Positions 34,486-45,684 of a stretch of DNA of 64,000 nt are shown here, in pieces. The position numbers were made by a program, and so were the translations under genes. This stretch comes from Panulirus ornatus. Its lineage: Eukaryota > Arthropoda > Malacostraca > Decapoda > Palinuridae. The stretch covers positions 11,148,219 to 11,212,218 of the forward strand of contig NC_092281.1 of the NCBI RefSeq assembly GCF_036320965.1, written 5' to 3'. Position 1 is the stretch's first letter, and each line of letters begins with the position of its first letter. The notes below the pieces were generated by a model that did not search any database, was not told the DNA's origin, and saw only the letters and a program-made list of their open reading frames with translations.

Positions 34486-34489
34486 ACCA

Positions 34490-34830
34490 GTGAAGAAGTA
34501 TGGATGAAGCGGTGAAGAAGTATGGATGAAGCGGTGAGGAAGTATGGATGAAGCGGTGAGGAAGTATGGATGAAGCGGTGAGGAAGTATGGATGAAGCGT
34601 TGAGGAAGTATGGATGAAGCGGTGAAGAAGTATGGATGAAGCGGTGAAGAAGTATGGATGAAGCGGTGAAGAAGTATGGATGAAGCGGTGAGGAAGTATG
34701 GATGAAGCGGTGAGGAAGTATGGATGAAGCGGTGAAGAAGTATGGATGAAGCGTTGAGGAAGTATGGATGAAGCGGTGAAGAAGTATGGATGAAGCGGTG
34801 AGGAAGTATGGATGAAGCGGTGAAGAGTGT
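34490..34830. repeat. 21-bp minisatellite, GAAGTATGGATGAAGCGGTGA
   Basis: Sixteen units differing only at GAAG/GAGG and CGGT/CGTT. Because 21 is a multiple of three, it keeps a long minus-strand frame (SILPHRFIHTS), which is not evidence of a gene. Confidence 0.95.
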
Positions 34831-34969
34831 GTCTTAGAGGATTGGGGTGGGCGGGGGGCGTGCGTCTGGTGTGGTGATCCGCCGTCAGTGTCAGAGACAT
34901 TCTACTGATATATGAAGGAAATTTGTGGTGAAAGACACCAGTAGACAAGCTCATTTTTTACAGCCTGGG

Positions 34970-34974
<5 letters not shown>

Positions 34975-35046
<72 letters not shown>
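34975..35046. repeat. (GA)n microsatellite
   Basis: Perfect dinucleotide run. Confidence 0.97.
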
Positions 35047-35050
<4 letters not shown>

Positions 35051-35754
35051 GTAGGGTGATGTCACCACAAAACCCTGCTTTTCTTCTCCGTACCTGATCA
35101 TGAGATACAAGCAAGCCAGCCATGTCGTTCCTCGATACCCTTTAGGGTCCCCTCCACCTCACCGCCTGAGGCTTGGCTAATGCCAGAGCCACCCAGCTCC
35201 CCCACCAGGAGAGACTCGCTGATCCAGTGTTCACTAAGACGTAAATCATTGCATCAGAATCTCTCGAGGGCTCTTGGAACTCTTAAGCTACGAGACAATA
35301 GGTTTCTTATCACGAGAGGTGACAGAGGCCTCACCATCCACTTTAGGCTAGGCTACGTGGATCATACACGTGGAATACATGTTCTGAGGCGTCACACAGG
35401 TGAGGAACCCCTGGCCATGGATGGGGCACAGGTCGTTCGTAACACAGTTCTGTCAAGGGTTGTACCGTAGATGACAGATGATACAGTGGGTACAGTTGCC
35501 ATCGGGATTTTCCCGTGTTGGTGGAGTGTATGGGAAGGTGAGGAGGTGTGTGGGTGGGTGGAGAGGTGTGTAGGAGGGTGGAGAGGGGTATGGGAGGGTG
35601 GAGAGGTATGTGGGAGGGTGGAGAGTAGCGGAGGTGTGTGTGTGTGTGTGTGGGAGGGACGAGTGAGAGGGGCCGGGGGAGAGGTTAAAGTCCTGTGGGA
35701 GGGGGAGAGGTGTTAAAGAGGTGTTAGTGAAAGGGGGTGAAATACCAGGCCTCT

Positions 35755-36215
35755 GATAACACCAAGACCCGACCCTCCACAACCCCAGACCCGACCCCTT
35801 CACAACCCCAGACACGACCCTCCACAACCCCAGATCCGACCCTCCACAACCCCAGACCCGACCCTTCACAACCCCTAGACCCTACCCTCCACAACCCGAG
35901 ATCCTACCCTCCACAACCTCCAGTCCCTAACCTCCACAACCCCAGACCCTACCCTCCACAACCCCAGACCCTACCCTCCACAACCCCAGACCCTACCCTC
36001 CACAACCCTAGACCCGACCCCTCCACAACCCCAGACCCTACCCTCCACAACCCCAGATTCTACCCTCCACAACCCCAGATTCTACCCTCCACAACCCCAG
36101 ATCCTACCCTCCACAACCCCAGACCCTACCCTCCACAACCCCCAGATCCTATCCTCCACAACCCCCAGACCCTACCCTCCACAACCCTTAGACCTTACCC
36201 TCCACAACCCCAGTG
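35755..36215. repeat. About 21-bp minisatellite, CCCTCCACAACCCCAGACC
   Basis: About twenty-two units with ACC/ATC/ATT variants. The plus-strand frame is a repeat artefact. Confidence 0.93.
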
Positions 36216-36219
36216 TTGC

Positions 36220-37844
36220 TAACCACCAGCCTAGCCAACACCTCACACCAGACATTCCATCATGACCCCCGGATCACACTGCTGGGATGGTCCGCCCTCT
36301 AACGGACCAGATCGCGATATCCAAAGGGCTTGTTGCTCCTCCTCACCTTACTGAAGCGGAAATGACAGAAGTGAAATGAATAAAACCCACAGTAAAACCT
36401 CACTGATGCCATGGAAAGGGGGGGGTTGAAAAATTAGGTTAAAAAAAGAAGACATACAATTTGTAAGATGTCTGTGACATCACGGGCTAGGAGGGACATC
36501 CCTAGGGCCTGAGATATCATCTGCAGTGACTTCGTTGACGTCCCCTTCAGGATGTTCACTTCTTGTCATGACAGATACATCATCGACTTCGTCAAGCCCA
36601 GGATGTAGGACAGACAGGGCCTCGCTATACTTATACTTTAAGGACTGAGAAACTTTCTCATAAAGTATCACCTCGTTTTGTTAAGTAGAAGTGAGAGCTG
36701 TTCCTGAGAGACATCACTTTTTTAAGTAGTAGGAGTTACAGAGGAGAGTAATTGTTTTTGATGATTACACTTATCATTAATCCCTGCAGTAATTATTTGC
36801 ATTAATCGATTACATAGTGATAATCATAAAAGTAATCTTCTTGTTAATGAATTACATGATTACTTGCAATCCTGAAAGTGATTATTCGTGTTACTAGATA
36901 GCATAATTACTTACAAAACGTCCTTCAGAGGCAAGGATTCATAGGAAAGTAGATCAATATAGGGGAAGAAAATAAAGAAATGTCTCCCCTTCCCTCTCCC
37001 CCCTTTTTTTAAAGTTATTTTCCAATATCGAAGGAAGTAATTTTGGGTCTGATACAAACTCATAAGTGTCCCCCCTTACCTTTCCTGTCGTTTTCTATTG
37101 TGTGTTGTACTCCATTATATGATCCTTGAGAACCCGAGGTCTATATATTCTTTAAGGAGAACCCAAGGTCTATTTCTCAAGGTATTTCCGCTAACCACTC
37201 GTGTTAATAAGCCTCACATTAAGTATAAGTATTAAGTACAAGTATTCATTTACTTCTTCATCACTCGCTCTTTCCCTTACTAGATGCCAGAGAATAGAAT
37301 GACGATATTCAAAAGTAATTACAACGATTTGCATATCAACTCATTAAATGCAAGTCTTATATTAGTGAGATATTATTATTTTCAACCCTCTTTAAAGCTA
37401 TGAGTATTTCTTAAGTGTAAGTATTGACTGAGCTACTTCAGTTTCGCTGACTTACAAGTGAGGTTATTAAGCAGAGAGAACTTTGCCTTCAAGGAACCTG
37501 GATTAATGGACAAGAAGTCCAGCACTCGATTATCCTAATGTGTGAGTGAGGGTCATTGTTTTTACGTAACTCTCTGTCCACGTATGGTGGTGGTGGTGAC
37601 GTGTGACGAGGGGGCGGGGGGATACGTGTGACGTCAACGTGGTGACGCGTGACGCGGCATGGGAGGACACGGGAGTCTTGATAAGTGTCTGTGACGAGGT
37701 TATCTGCTGGGTTGTTGGTGACCTGAGGTCCTCATCTTGATTGTGGTATAGAGACCGTAAAGCAGGAGGCGCCTCCCTTCCTCCCTACCCACCTCTCCCT
37801 CCGGCTCAACATAAACCGCCAGGGAAAAAAAAAAGAAAAAATAA

Positions 37845-37845
<1 letters not shown>
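36220..37845. other. Mixed AT-rich sequence without supported gene
   Basis: Short frames only. No repeat family recognised. Confidence 0.4.

Positions 37846-37848
<3 letters not shown>

Positions 37849-37919
<71 letters not shown>
37849..37919. repeat. (AT)n microsatellite
   Basis: Perfect dinucleotide run. Confidence 0.97.
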
Positions 37920-37922
<3 letters not shown>

Positions 37923-38128
37923 GAGAAGGAACGCCGTGTATCATGGAGAAAGTATGCTGTCCTGGTAATTTTGTAGGAAAGTTAGAACGGGAGACATTTC
38001 CTACTCTGACCAGAGTAAGGTTCTCTGAGGAGGGAGAGGTTCCAATCTATACAGGAAAAAAAAAGTGAATTTAGAAGATAAGACACCGTTTAATCTCTTG
38101 AGTCGTTTTTCTATTTTTTTTTTTTTTT

Positions 38129-38129
<1 letters not shown>

Positions 38130-38194
<65 letters not shown>
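38130..38194. repeat. (GA)n microsatellite
   Basis: Perfect run following a poly(T) tract. Confidence 0.97.
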
Positions 38195-38198
<4 letters not shown>

Positions 38199-38689
38199 AG
38201 GTGTGTGTGGAGGGGGGGGGGGTTTCTTTGTCAGGCATATTACTGAGAGACAGAATTAAGTTTTGTTGCTCTTCTCCGAATTCATTCTAGGTTTCCTCAA
38301 TCTTTGCATCAAGTTTGTGACCAGAAACAAACGGCGTCTTCCACATGAGGTTGGATCATAGTGTATTCTGTATCCAGTGTAGAGACTGGTTATTTATCCA
38401 GTATAAAGTGTATTGTATCCATCCCTTTCATTGTTACTCTTGCTGACAGTCAAACCTGGTATTCTACCGGCCTTATTTTATACTTCTTGGTATTGTTTAT
38501 TGTACGTTGGGCCATTACAGCTAACCACTTCAAGGTCTCTTTCTGATATATCTGATGCTAGATCACCCCACATTGTGTCTTTATGTTTACATGTTTTCTC
38601 ATCACCCCAAAATCCACCACCTTCCATTACTGTACACTGGTCATGAGCCACGTCAGCCACCACTCCATCAATCTGTCTGATTCAATTTG

Positions 38690-39372
38690 ATATATCTGAC
38701 TGGGTCTAATGTTCTAATGTCTCTGACTGGCTCTAATGTTCTAATGTCTCTGACTTGGCTCTAATGTTCTAATGTCTCTCTGACTTGGCTCTAATGTTCT
38801 AATGTCTCTGACTGGTTCTAATGTTCTAATGTCTCTGACTGGGTCTAATGTTCTAATGTCTCTGACTTGGCTCTAATGTTCTAATGTCTCTGACTGGGTC
38901 TAATGTTCTAATGTCTCTGACTTGGCTCTAATGTTCTAATGTCTCTGACTTGGCTCTAATGTTCTAATGTATCTGACTTGGCTCTAATGTTCTAATGTCT
39001 CTGACTGGGTCTAATGTTCTAATGTCTCTGACTTGGCTCTAATGTTCTAATGTATCTGACTTTGCTCTAATGTTCTAATGTCTCTGACTGGGTCTAATGT
39101 TCTAATGTCTCTGACTTGGCTCTAATGTTCTAATGTATCTGACTTAGCTCTAATGTTCTAATGTCTCTCTGACTTGGCTCTAATGTTCTAATGTCTCTCT
39201 GACTTGGCTCTAATGTTCTAATGTCTCTCTGACTCGGCTCTAATGTTCTAATGTCTCTCTGACTTGGCTCTAATGTTCTAATATCTCTCTGACTTGGCTC
39301 TAATGTTCTAATGTCTCTCTGATTCGGCTCTAATGTTCTAATGTCTCTCTGACTTGGCTCTAATGTTCTAAT
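38690..39372. repeat. 28-30-bp minisatellite, CTCTAATGTTCTAATGTCTC
   Basis: About twenty-four units of (T)CTGACTTGGCTCTAATGTTC with TAATGTCT. Variants (GGCTC, GGGTC; CTCT/CTCTCT) are arranged in blocks. The array ends exactly at the LINE relic that follows. Confidence 0.93.
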
Positions 39373-39680
39373 TCTTAGTCATCGGCAAATGTTGAACTTC
39401 TCCGAGTGCTTCCTGACGCCGGACCATCGGTGGTGTGGAAACTGTGTGGGTCCCAGGACTGAGCCCTGTGGTACCCCTTCATGCCACCTGAAGGCGAGTT
39501 GGATCCTTCCCGCCATGTCATACCACTCGTTTGTTCTCTGGCTTCGGACTTGGCCGACAGCCACGCACAGATTTGCTTCCCAAAGCCGTGGCTTCCGATT
39601 CTCTTTCGTAGTGTGGCACGTTCGTGGTGGTGGGGTTTTTGAAGGTCTTGAGGGCATAAGGCCCGGGTCACGACGTGGTG
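39373..39680 (-). mobile_element. CR1/Jockey-like LINE reverse transcriptase relic
   Basis: In shifting minus-strand frames: IGSHGFGKQICAWL, then EGVPQGSVLGP, then FADD. These are the reverse transcriptase signatures (G..WI..WL, VPQGSVLGP, FADD) of CR1/Jockey/I-type LINEs. Frameshifts make it non-functional. Confidence 0.75.
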
Positions 39681-39815
39681 GTGGAGGGACGTGTGATGGG
39701 ACGAGGGGCGTCGCGTGGTGTTGGTGGAGGGACGTGTGATGGGACGAGGGGCGTCGTGTGGTGGAGGGACGGGTGGTAGAACGTGAGGCGTCAGAGTGGC
39801 GTTGCTGGAACGTGT
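39650..39815. repeat. Imperfect GGAGGGACGTGTGATGGGAC repeat
   Basis: Three to four units of GTGGTGGAGGGACGTGTGAT with GGGACGAGGGGCGTC. Confidence 0.7.
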
Positions 39816-39861
39816 GACGTGACGTGACGTGACGTGACGTGACGTGACGTGACGTGACGTA
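39815..39861. repeat. (TGACG)n pentanucleotide array
   Basis: About nine perfect TGACG units (ACGTGACGTGACG...). TGACG is the core half-site of CREB/ATF elements. Confidence 0.9.
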
Positions 39862-39954
39862 AGGCATCAAGTGGTGCTGGAGGGGATGACGTGGTGTTGG
39901 CTGGATGGCACGAGATGGTCCCACCATCATTACCATTACGAATGACCAGCACTG

Positions 39955-40110
39955 TTATCACCACTCCACACACCACCACTCCACACACCACCACTCCACA
40001 CACCACTACACCACCACCACTACACACACCACCACTCCACACACCACCACTCCACACACCACCACCACTGCAAACACCACCACTTCACACACCACTACAC
40101 TGACTACTAC
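39955..40110. repeat. (CCACACACCACCACT)n array
   Basis: About nine CCACCACTCCACACA-type units, about 15 bp; frames on both strands are artefacts. Confidence 0.85.
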
Positions 40111-40404
40111 AACCGATGGTATTGCCCAATAACCCTACCACAAATACCACTACGTCATCATATCCCCCACCACAACTCCCACCACGGAACTGCAACCTCA
40201 CCACAACGACCACCCCATTACCTTAACCTCACCACAAAATACCACTACGTTATCATATCCCCCCACCACAACTACCACTACGTTACCACACCGCCGCCAC
40301 AGCTAACACCACAATACCATAACACCATCACAATACCACCTCCAGTACCACTAACACTAACCACACCAACACTGGCGTGAGAACTGCAGCGCAACACTGG
40401 TGAT

Positions 40405-40915
40405 GCAGCAGCAGCAGTAGCACCACTGGTGGAGCAGCAACAGCAGCAGCAGTAGCACCACTGGTGGAGCTGCAACAGCAGCAGCAGTAGCACCACTGGT
40501 GGAGCTGCAACAGCAGCAGCAGTAGCACCACTGGTGGAGCAGCAACAGCAGCAGCAGTAGCACCACTGGTGGAGCAGCAACAGCAGCAGCAGTAGCACCA
40601 CTGGTGGAGCTGCAACGGCAGCAGCAGTAGCACCACTGGTGGAGCAGCAACAGCAGCAGCAGTAGCACCACTGGTGGAGCAGCAACAGCAGCAGCAGTAG
40701 CACCACTGGTGGAGCTGCAACGGCAGCAGCAGTAGCACCACTGGTGGAGCTGCAACAGCAGCAGCAGTAGCACCACTGGTGGAGCTGCAACAGCAGCAGC
40801 AGTAGCACCACTGGTGGAGGAGCAGCAACAGCAGCAGCAGTAGCACCACTGGTGGAGCAGCAACAGCAGCAGCAGTAGCACCACTGGTGGAGCAGCAACA
40901 GCAGCGGCAGCAGCA
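40405..40915. repeat. 35-bp CAG-rich minisatellite
   Basis: About fourteen units of AACAGCAGCAGCAGTAGCAC with CACTGGTGGAGC(A/T)GC, 35 bp. Because 35 is not a multiple of three, the array stays open in all three minus frames with a 35-residue super-period. It is not a gene. Confidence 0.93.
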
Positions 40916-41399
40916 ACAACAACAGACACTGGCGTAGCACCATCATCACCACCATCACCAACACCATCACCACCATCACCACCACCATCACCACCATCAT
41001 CATCAGCAGGAGCAGCAGGAGCAGGAGCAACCCTGGCGGAGCGGGAGACTAGCTAGTGTTGTGAATGAACCGACCGATCAATACTGAAGCTGGGATAGTC
41101 TGTCACCTACTACTCTATCCACTTTAACCCTTCCCCTCCAGTGCCTTAACACAACTGCTAGGTTAGTATGTTAAACTGGCCAGCAGGTGCATGTTAATTA
41201 TGTTAACATGGGCTCATCAGGGTGATGGTGGGGTGGATGAGTGTAGGGGGGGCGCCCAGGTGCTCATCGCCTCGTTAGTGGGTGCTTTTAGGTGGCTGGC
41301 TGTGCTGCTGCAGGTGGCGGACCTCCCTACGTGGGTGATGAAGTCCTGCTCTCAGTGTGTGTGTGTGTGTGTGTGTGTGGGGGGGGGGGGGGAGACAAG

Positions 41400-42680
41400 T
41401 TGACGCTTATGGATCCTAGTCTCATTCCTTCTCTTTTTGACCATATGAATTTTTTTGTTTTTTTTTTTTAGTCGATCGGCACATCCTTGACCTGCTCCTG
41501 GCCTGGAGTGGGCCGTCCGTCCACTGCTCAGTGCGCGTTGTGGTGGAGGTATTTTCGCACCTTTCCTTCCATTCGTTTCTTGTTGGTATCCTGCAGGTGA
41601 ACGGATGACCCCACTCGCCAAGAATTCCTCAGGATCTACACTTTGAAAACCATCGAAGGACTGGAAGGATACGGCCAAGTCACTTGTCCTCTTCGTTTAG
41701 CAATGTGGCCGAGTTTGAGGATGTGGTGCTGCTCCCAGTGACTTTGAACACCCTCTCCTTCCTCCAGTATCTGTCGCCCGTCGTTAAACTTGCCCTTCGA
41801 CTCCATATGTCTCGAGAGCAGGTCGAACTTTGATGCTTTATCTCGTTAGGGTTCAATACATTGCATAAAATCTTCCAAATATTCATACATCAGTGTACCG
41901 GAAGAATATTGTCTCACGGACCAATGTATTTATGTGTTGCATCCCTCTCCTCCTTCCAACCCTGCAGTGTGATCTGGCAGTGAGAGACTTAGTACTGAGT
42001 CAACACCGAAGACCTCTCACAGGTACATTCCTCCCGTGCTCTCCCTCGTCAGAGATGGTATCAGCGTCTGGCCTGGTTTGACTTCCGTCCCATCTGCAGG
42101 ACTCAGTAGCCAGAAGGAAGCTTGTCGAGGTCTCCTTCTATGGTATAACCACGTCGATGATCTCCTTTACTCCCCCCTCACCAGTTTGTCGGCATCATCT
42201 GCAGACGTAACCATGCATGATTCGAATCCCGTTCAGGGAAAGAAGACGTTGGCATTTACATGATTAAGGGCGGCACCAGGAGCGAGCCCTTCGGGACGCA
42301 CTTGTTTACATCTGCCATTCTGAAGATGCCCATCGGACGCGCGTCCTCCCCTTCCTCCTCACCGAAGAATCACTGACGCACTAGAGGAATGCTTGCCTTA
42401 TGCTTACCATGTTGTACACCTCATCACCTCATGGTCTTGCCTGTCAGTCCCTTGTGAGGAGGACGCCAGATGCCTCTCAGCAGTCTTCGAGCGCCTGGTT
42501 TACCTTCTCTTGTCTTGACGTAAGCTATGTGGTTGCTGGAGACGTCCAAGACGTTTGTAACATCTCATATCTTCCCTCTGAGCTCAGGTTGCTCCCCGTG
42601 TCGTTCCACCTCCTCCTCCTCCTCCTCCTCTTCAGGTCTTCCTGTATATTTACCCGTTGACCTTATAACACCATCTAGTC
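41400..42680 (-). mobile_element. Decayed CR1-like LINE
   Basis: On the minus strand around 42,270-42,300 a VPKGSLLVP segment matches the reverse transcriptase VPQGSVLGP motif. At about 42,190 a DDADKLVR segment corresponds to the ADDTKL block. The flanking sequence of similar composition is probably the same element, but its ends are uncertain. Confidence 0.45.
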
Positions 42681-43050
42681 GTTGACAGCTTTTGGTTGGT
42701 AGTGATAACCCAGCCATAGTGTTGACCACCTCTCTTCCTATCTTCTCCTACATGTTGGTCCAGCATTGGCCCATGCCCCTGCCGCCGACCCATCCCCGAC
42801 CGTCACTTCCAGCGCAGCCTCCAAGTGGGTCTTGCCAAACGGCTCTGCTCACATCCTTGAACCCGGCGGGCGAGACACCACGCGTCTTAAACTGACCTGG
42901 TGTCTCCATGAACCTGCATATGTGTCGCCCAACTCCCTCCCTCTCTCTGTGCTGTCCATGGCCCGCTCCTCCATCTCTGGTTCATTGGAGGTAAAGATGC
43001 CCCATTCATGGGGATAATGACGAACTTTGTACTATGGGTAAAATCTGAAG

Positions 43051-43054
<4 letters not shown>

Positions 43055-43093
<39 letters not shown>
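43055..43093. repeat. (GT)n microsatellite
   Basis: Perfect dinucleotide run. Confidence 0.95.
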
Positions 43094-43094
<1 letters not shown>

Positions 43095-43239
43095 TGATCC
43101 GTCTCTCGTTAGTCATGATGGTAGTCCTGTATGACTCTGTAGGCGTCTTCGGCTACGCCATAGTTCAGTCATTCCTCATAAAAGAAACGAAAATGTTTAT
43201 TCAAGGAAGGAAGTGATGCTATTTGGGAAGTATTTGTGT

Positions 43240-44050
43240 CTAGGTATACACCATTGTATTGAAGTCTATGTATATCTCATTGTATTTTAGTCTATGTATA
43301 TCATTGTATTGTAGTTTATGTATATCTTATTGTATTGTAGTTTATGTATATCTCATTGTACTGGAGTCTATGTATATCTCATTGTATTGTAGTCTATGTA
43401 TATCTCATTGTATTGTAGTCTATGTATATCTCATTGTATTGTAGTCTATGTATATCTCATTGTAGTGGATTCTATGTTTATCTCATTGTATTGTAGTCTA
43501 TGTATATCTCATTGTATTGTAGTCTATGTATATCTCATTGTATTGTAGTATATGTATATCTCATTGTACTGGAGTCTATGTATATCTCATTGTACTGGAG
43601 TCTATGTATATCTCATTGTATTGTAGTCTATGTATATCTCATTGTACCGGAGTCTATGTATATCTCATTGTATTGTAGTCTATGTATATCTCATTGTACC
43701 GAAGTCTATGTATATCTCATTGTATTGTAGTCTATGTATATCTCATTGTATTGTAGTCTATGTGTATCTCATTGTACCGGAGTCTATGTATATCTCATTG
43801 TATTGTAGTCTATGTATATCTCATTGTATTGTAGTCTATGTATATCTCATTGTATCGTAGTCTATGTATATCTCATTGTATTGTAGTCTATGTATATCTC
43901 TTTGTATTGTAGTCTATGTATATCTCATTGTACTGGAGTCTATGTATATCTCATTGTACCGGAGTCTATGTATATCTCATTGTATTGTAGTCTATGTATA
44001 TCTCATTGTACTGGAGGCTATGTATATCTTATTGTACTGGAGTCTGATAC
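43240..44050. repeat. 26-bp minisatellite, AGTCTATGTATATCTCATTG
   Basis: About thirty-one units of AGTCTATGTATATCTCATTG plus TATTGT or variants (TACTGG, TACCGG). It is translated into long ISLYCSLCISHC frames that have no gene character. Confidence 0.95.
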
Positions 44051-44190
44051 ATCTCATTTATATCGTAATCTTTCCTCAGTCATGTCTATAGATAAGGAAG
44101 CCTTCCTTCAGCCTTACCTAATCTGATGCAGTACATATAACAACTAGAGAACGGATCTTGCTCGCTAACAAGGGAGACGGCGAACAAGTA

Positions 44191-44192
<2 letters not shown>

Positions 44193-44278
<86 letters not shown>
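44193..44278. repeat. (AT)n microsatellite
   Basis: Perfect run of about 43 units. Confidence 0.97.
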
Positions 44279-44281
<3 letters not shown>

Positions 44282-44349
44282 GTATTTGGTAAGAGGATTC
44301 AATTATATTTCTCTCGATCAAGAAGTTACAGGTTTTAACTGAAGTAGAA

Positions 44350-45123
44350 CTACAATACAATAGTCATTATTTCGATCGTGATAAACAAGGTATTAGAAAC
44401 CTTTCCTCTTTTTACAAGATCTTTATGTTCCTGAAGTCTAACAGAAGGATCCTTACTATTTGTCCTGTGTAGGATATTACAACCTGTGCAGGGTATTTTG
44501 TAAACACAACCCCCCTCAGAATTTTCTAGCAAGTTTTTGAGAAGACTATCTTCAAATAGTATTAGTACTGCTGAAGGCTGCATTGATATTTATGGTTCTA
44601 AGTAGGGAAATAGATGAAAATGATCACTAGACGGCAGAACAAATGGATTCATGGAAACAAGAGGACTTTTGGGGTTGTCCGTATATGAAATGATTTCTAT
44701 GCCAAATTAAGAGATTCATCAATGAAACATGGAGGATACTTTAACTTGGATCCAGTATTGTAAATATTCTCAGTCACTTCAACCATGTATTCGGGACTGT
44801 TTTTACGTAATGCACTAAGGACCACTTATAGGAATATTGATTGTCTGGCCCTATCGTAGTGTGATGAGTAATAATGAATATATGACCAAAACTTAAGTGG
44901 GTTTTCTGTATATGCTGAACTTCAACATGTTGCCGACCCTATGGGTCAAGCAGTTTGGGAACGGTAACATAAAGTCATTCTCTAATTCCATAGTTAGGTG
45001 GAAGGTACTAAATTGTTGAGCGGGGGACAGAAATATTTGTAGGTTTTCCCTGGATGGCCAGAGACATTCACCCTGCGTATGTGGGTAAAACATCGCTTCG
45101 TCATTTCGTCTGAAAAACTCCAT
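44350..45123 (-). mobile_element. Penelope-like retroelement relic (RT end plus GIY-YIG)
   Basis: The minus strand shows, from high to low coordinates, LTMELENDFMLPFPNCL and LKFSIYRKPT, the end of the Penelope reverse transcriptase (E....LPFLD......L.FS(V/I)YRKPT). Several hundred bases later comes GGCVYKIPCTGC ... VRLQEHK, the GIY-YIG endonuclease. The usual YIG-type catalytic segment reads LHRTNS, and the two parts are separated by stops, so the copy is dead. Confidence 0.75.
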
Positions 45124-45204
45124 ACAAAGACAACGTTGGAATAAGAGGATTACCCACTGTTTTCATTTTTTTTTTCCTTCCGATTTTCGTCAAATAATGA
45201 CATC

Positions 45205-45520
<316 letters not shown>

Positions 45521-45684
45521 ACACGTCAGAGCACACGATATATCTAGAATACTGCCGATGGTAGAGGGGTCAGGGGTCAGAGGTCACAGTGAGCGCAGCA
45601 CCACACAGGCTAAAGGTCACGACATAAATATACCAGTTTAACCAAGTTTTAACCTTCATATCTCGCGTGTTTTTCCTCCTGTCT

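Noticed and set aside
35180..35470. 96-codon plus-strand frame (MPEPPSSPTRRDSL...)
   Set aside because: Balanced composition is attractive, but there is no homology I recognise, no splice context and no neighbouring exon, so it cannot be supported as a gene.
40278..41030. Leu/Cys/Ala-rich minus-strand frames of 170-250 codons
   Set aside because: Product of a 35-bp repeat read in three frames; no protein family resembles it and neighbouring sequence gives no gene context.
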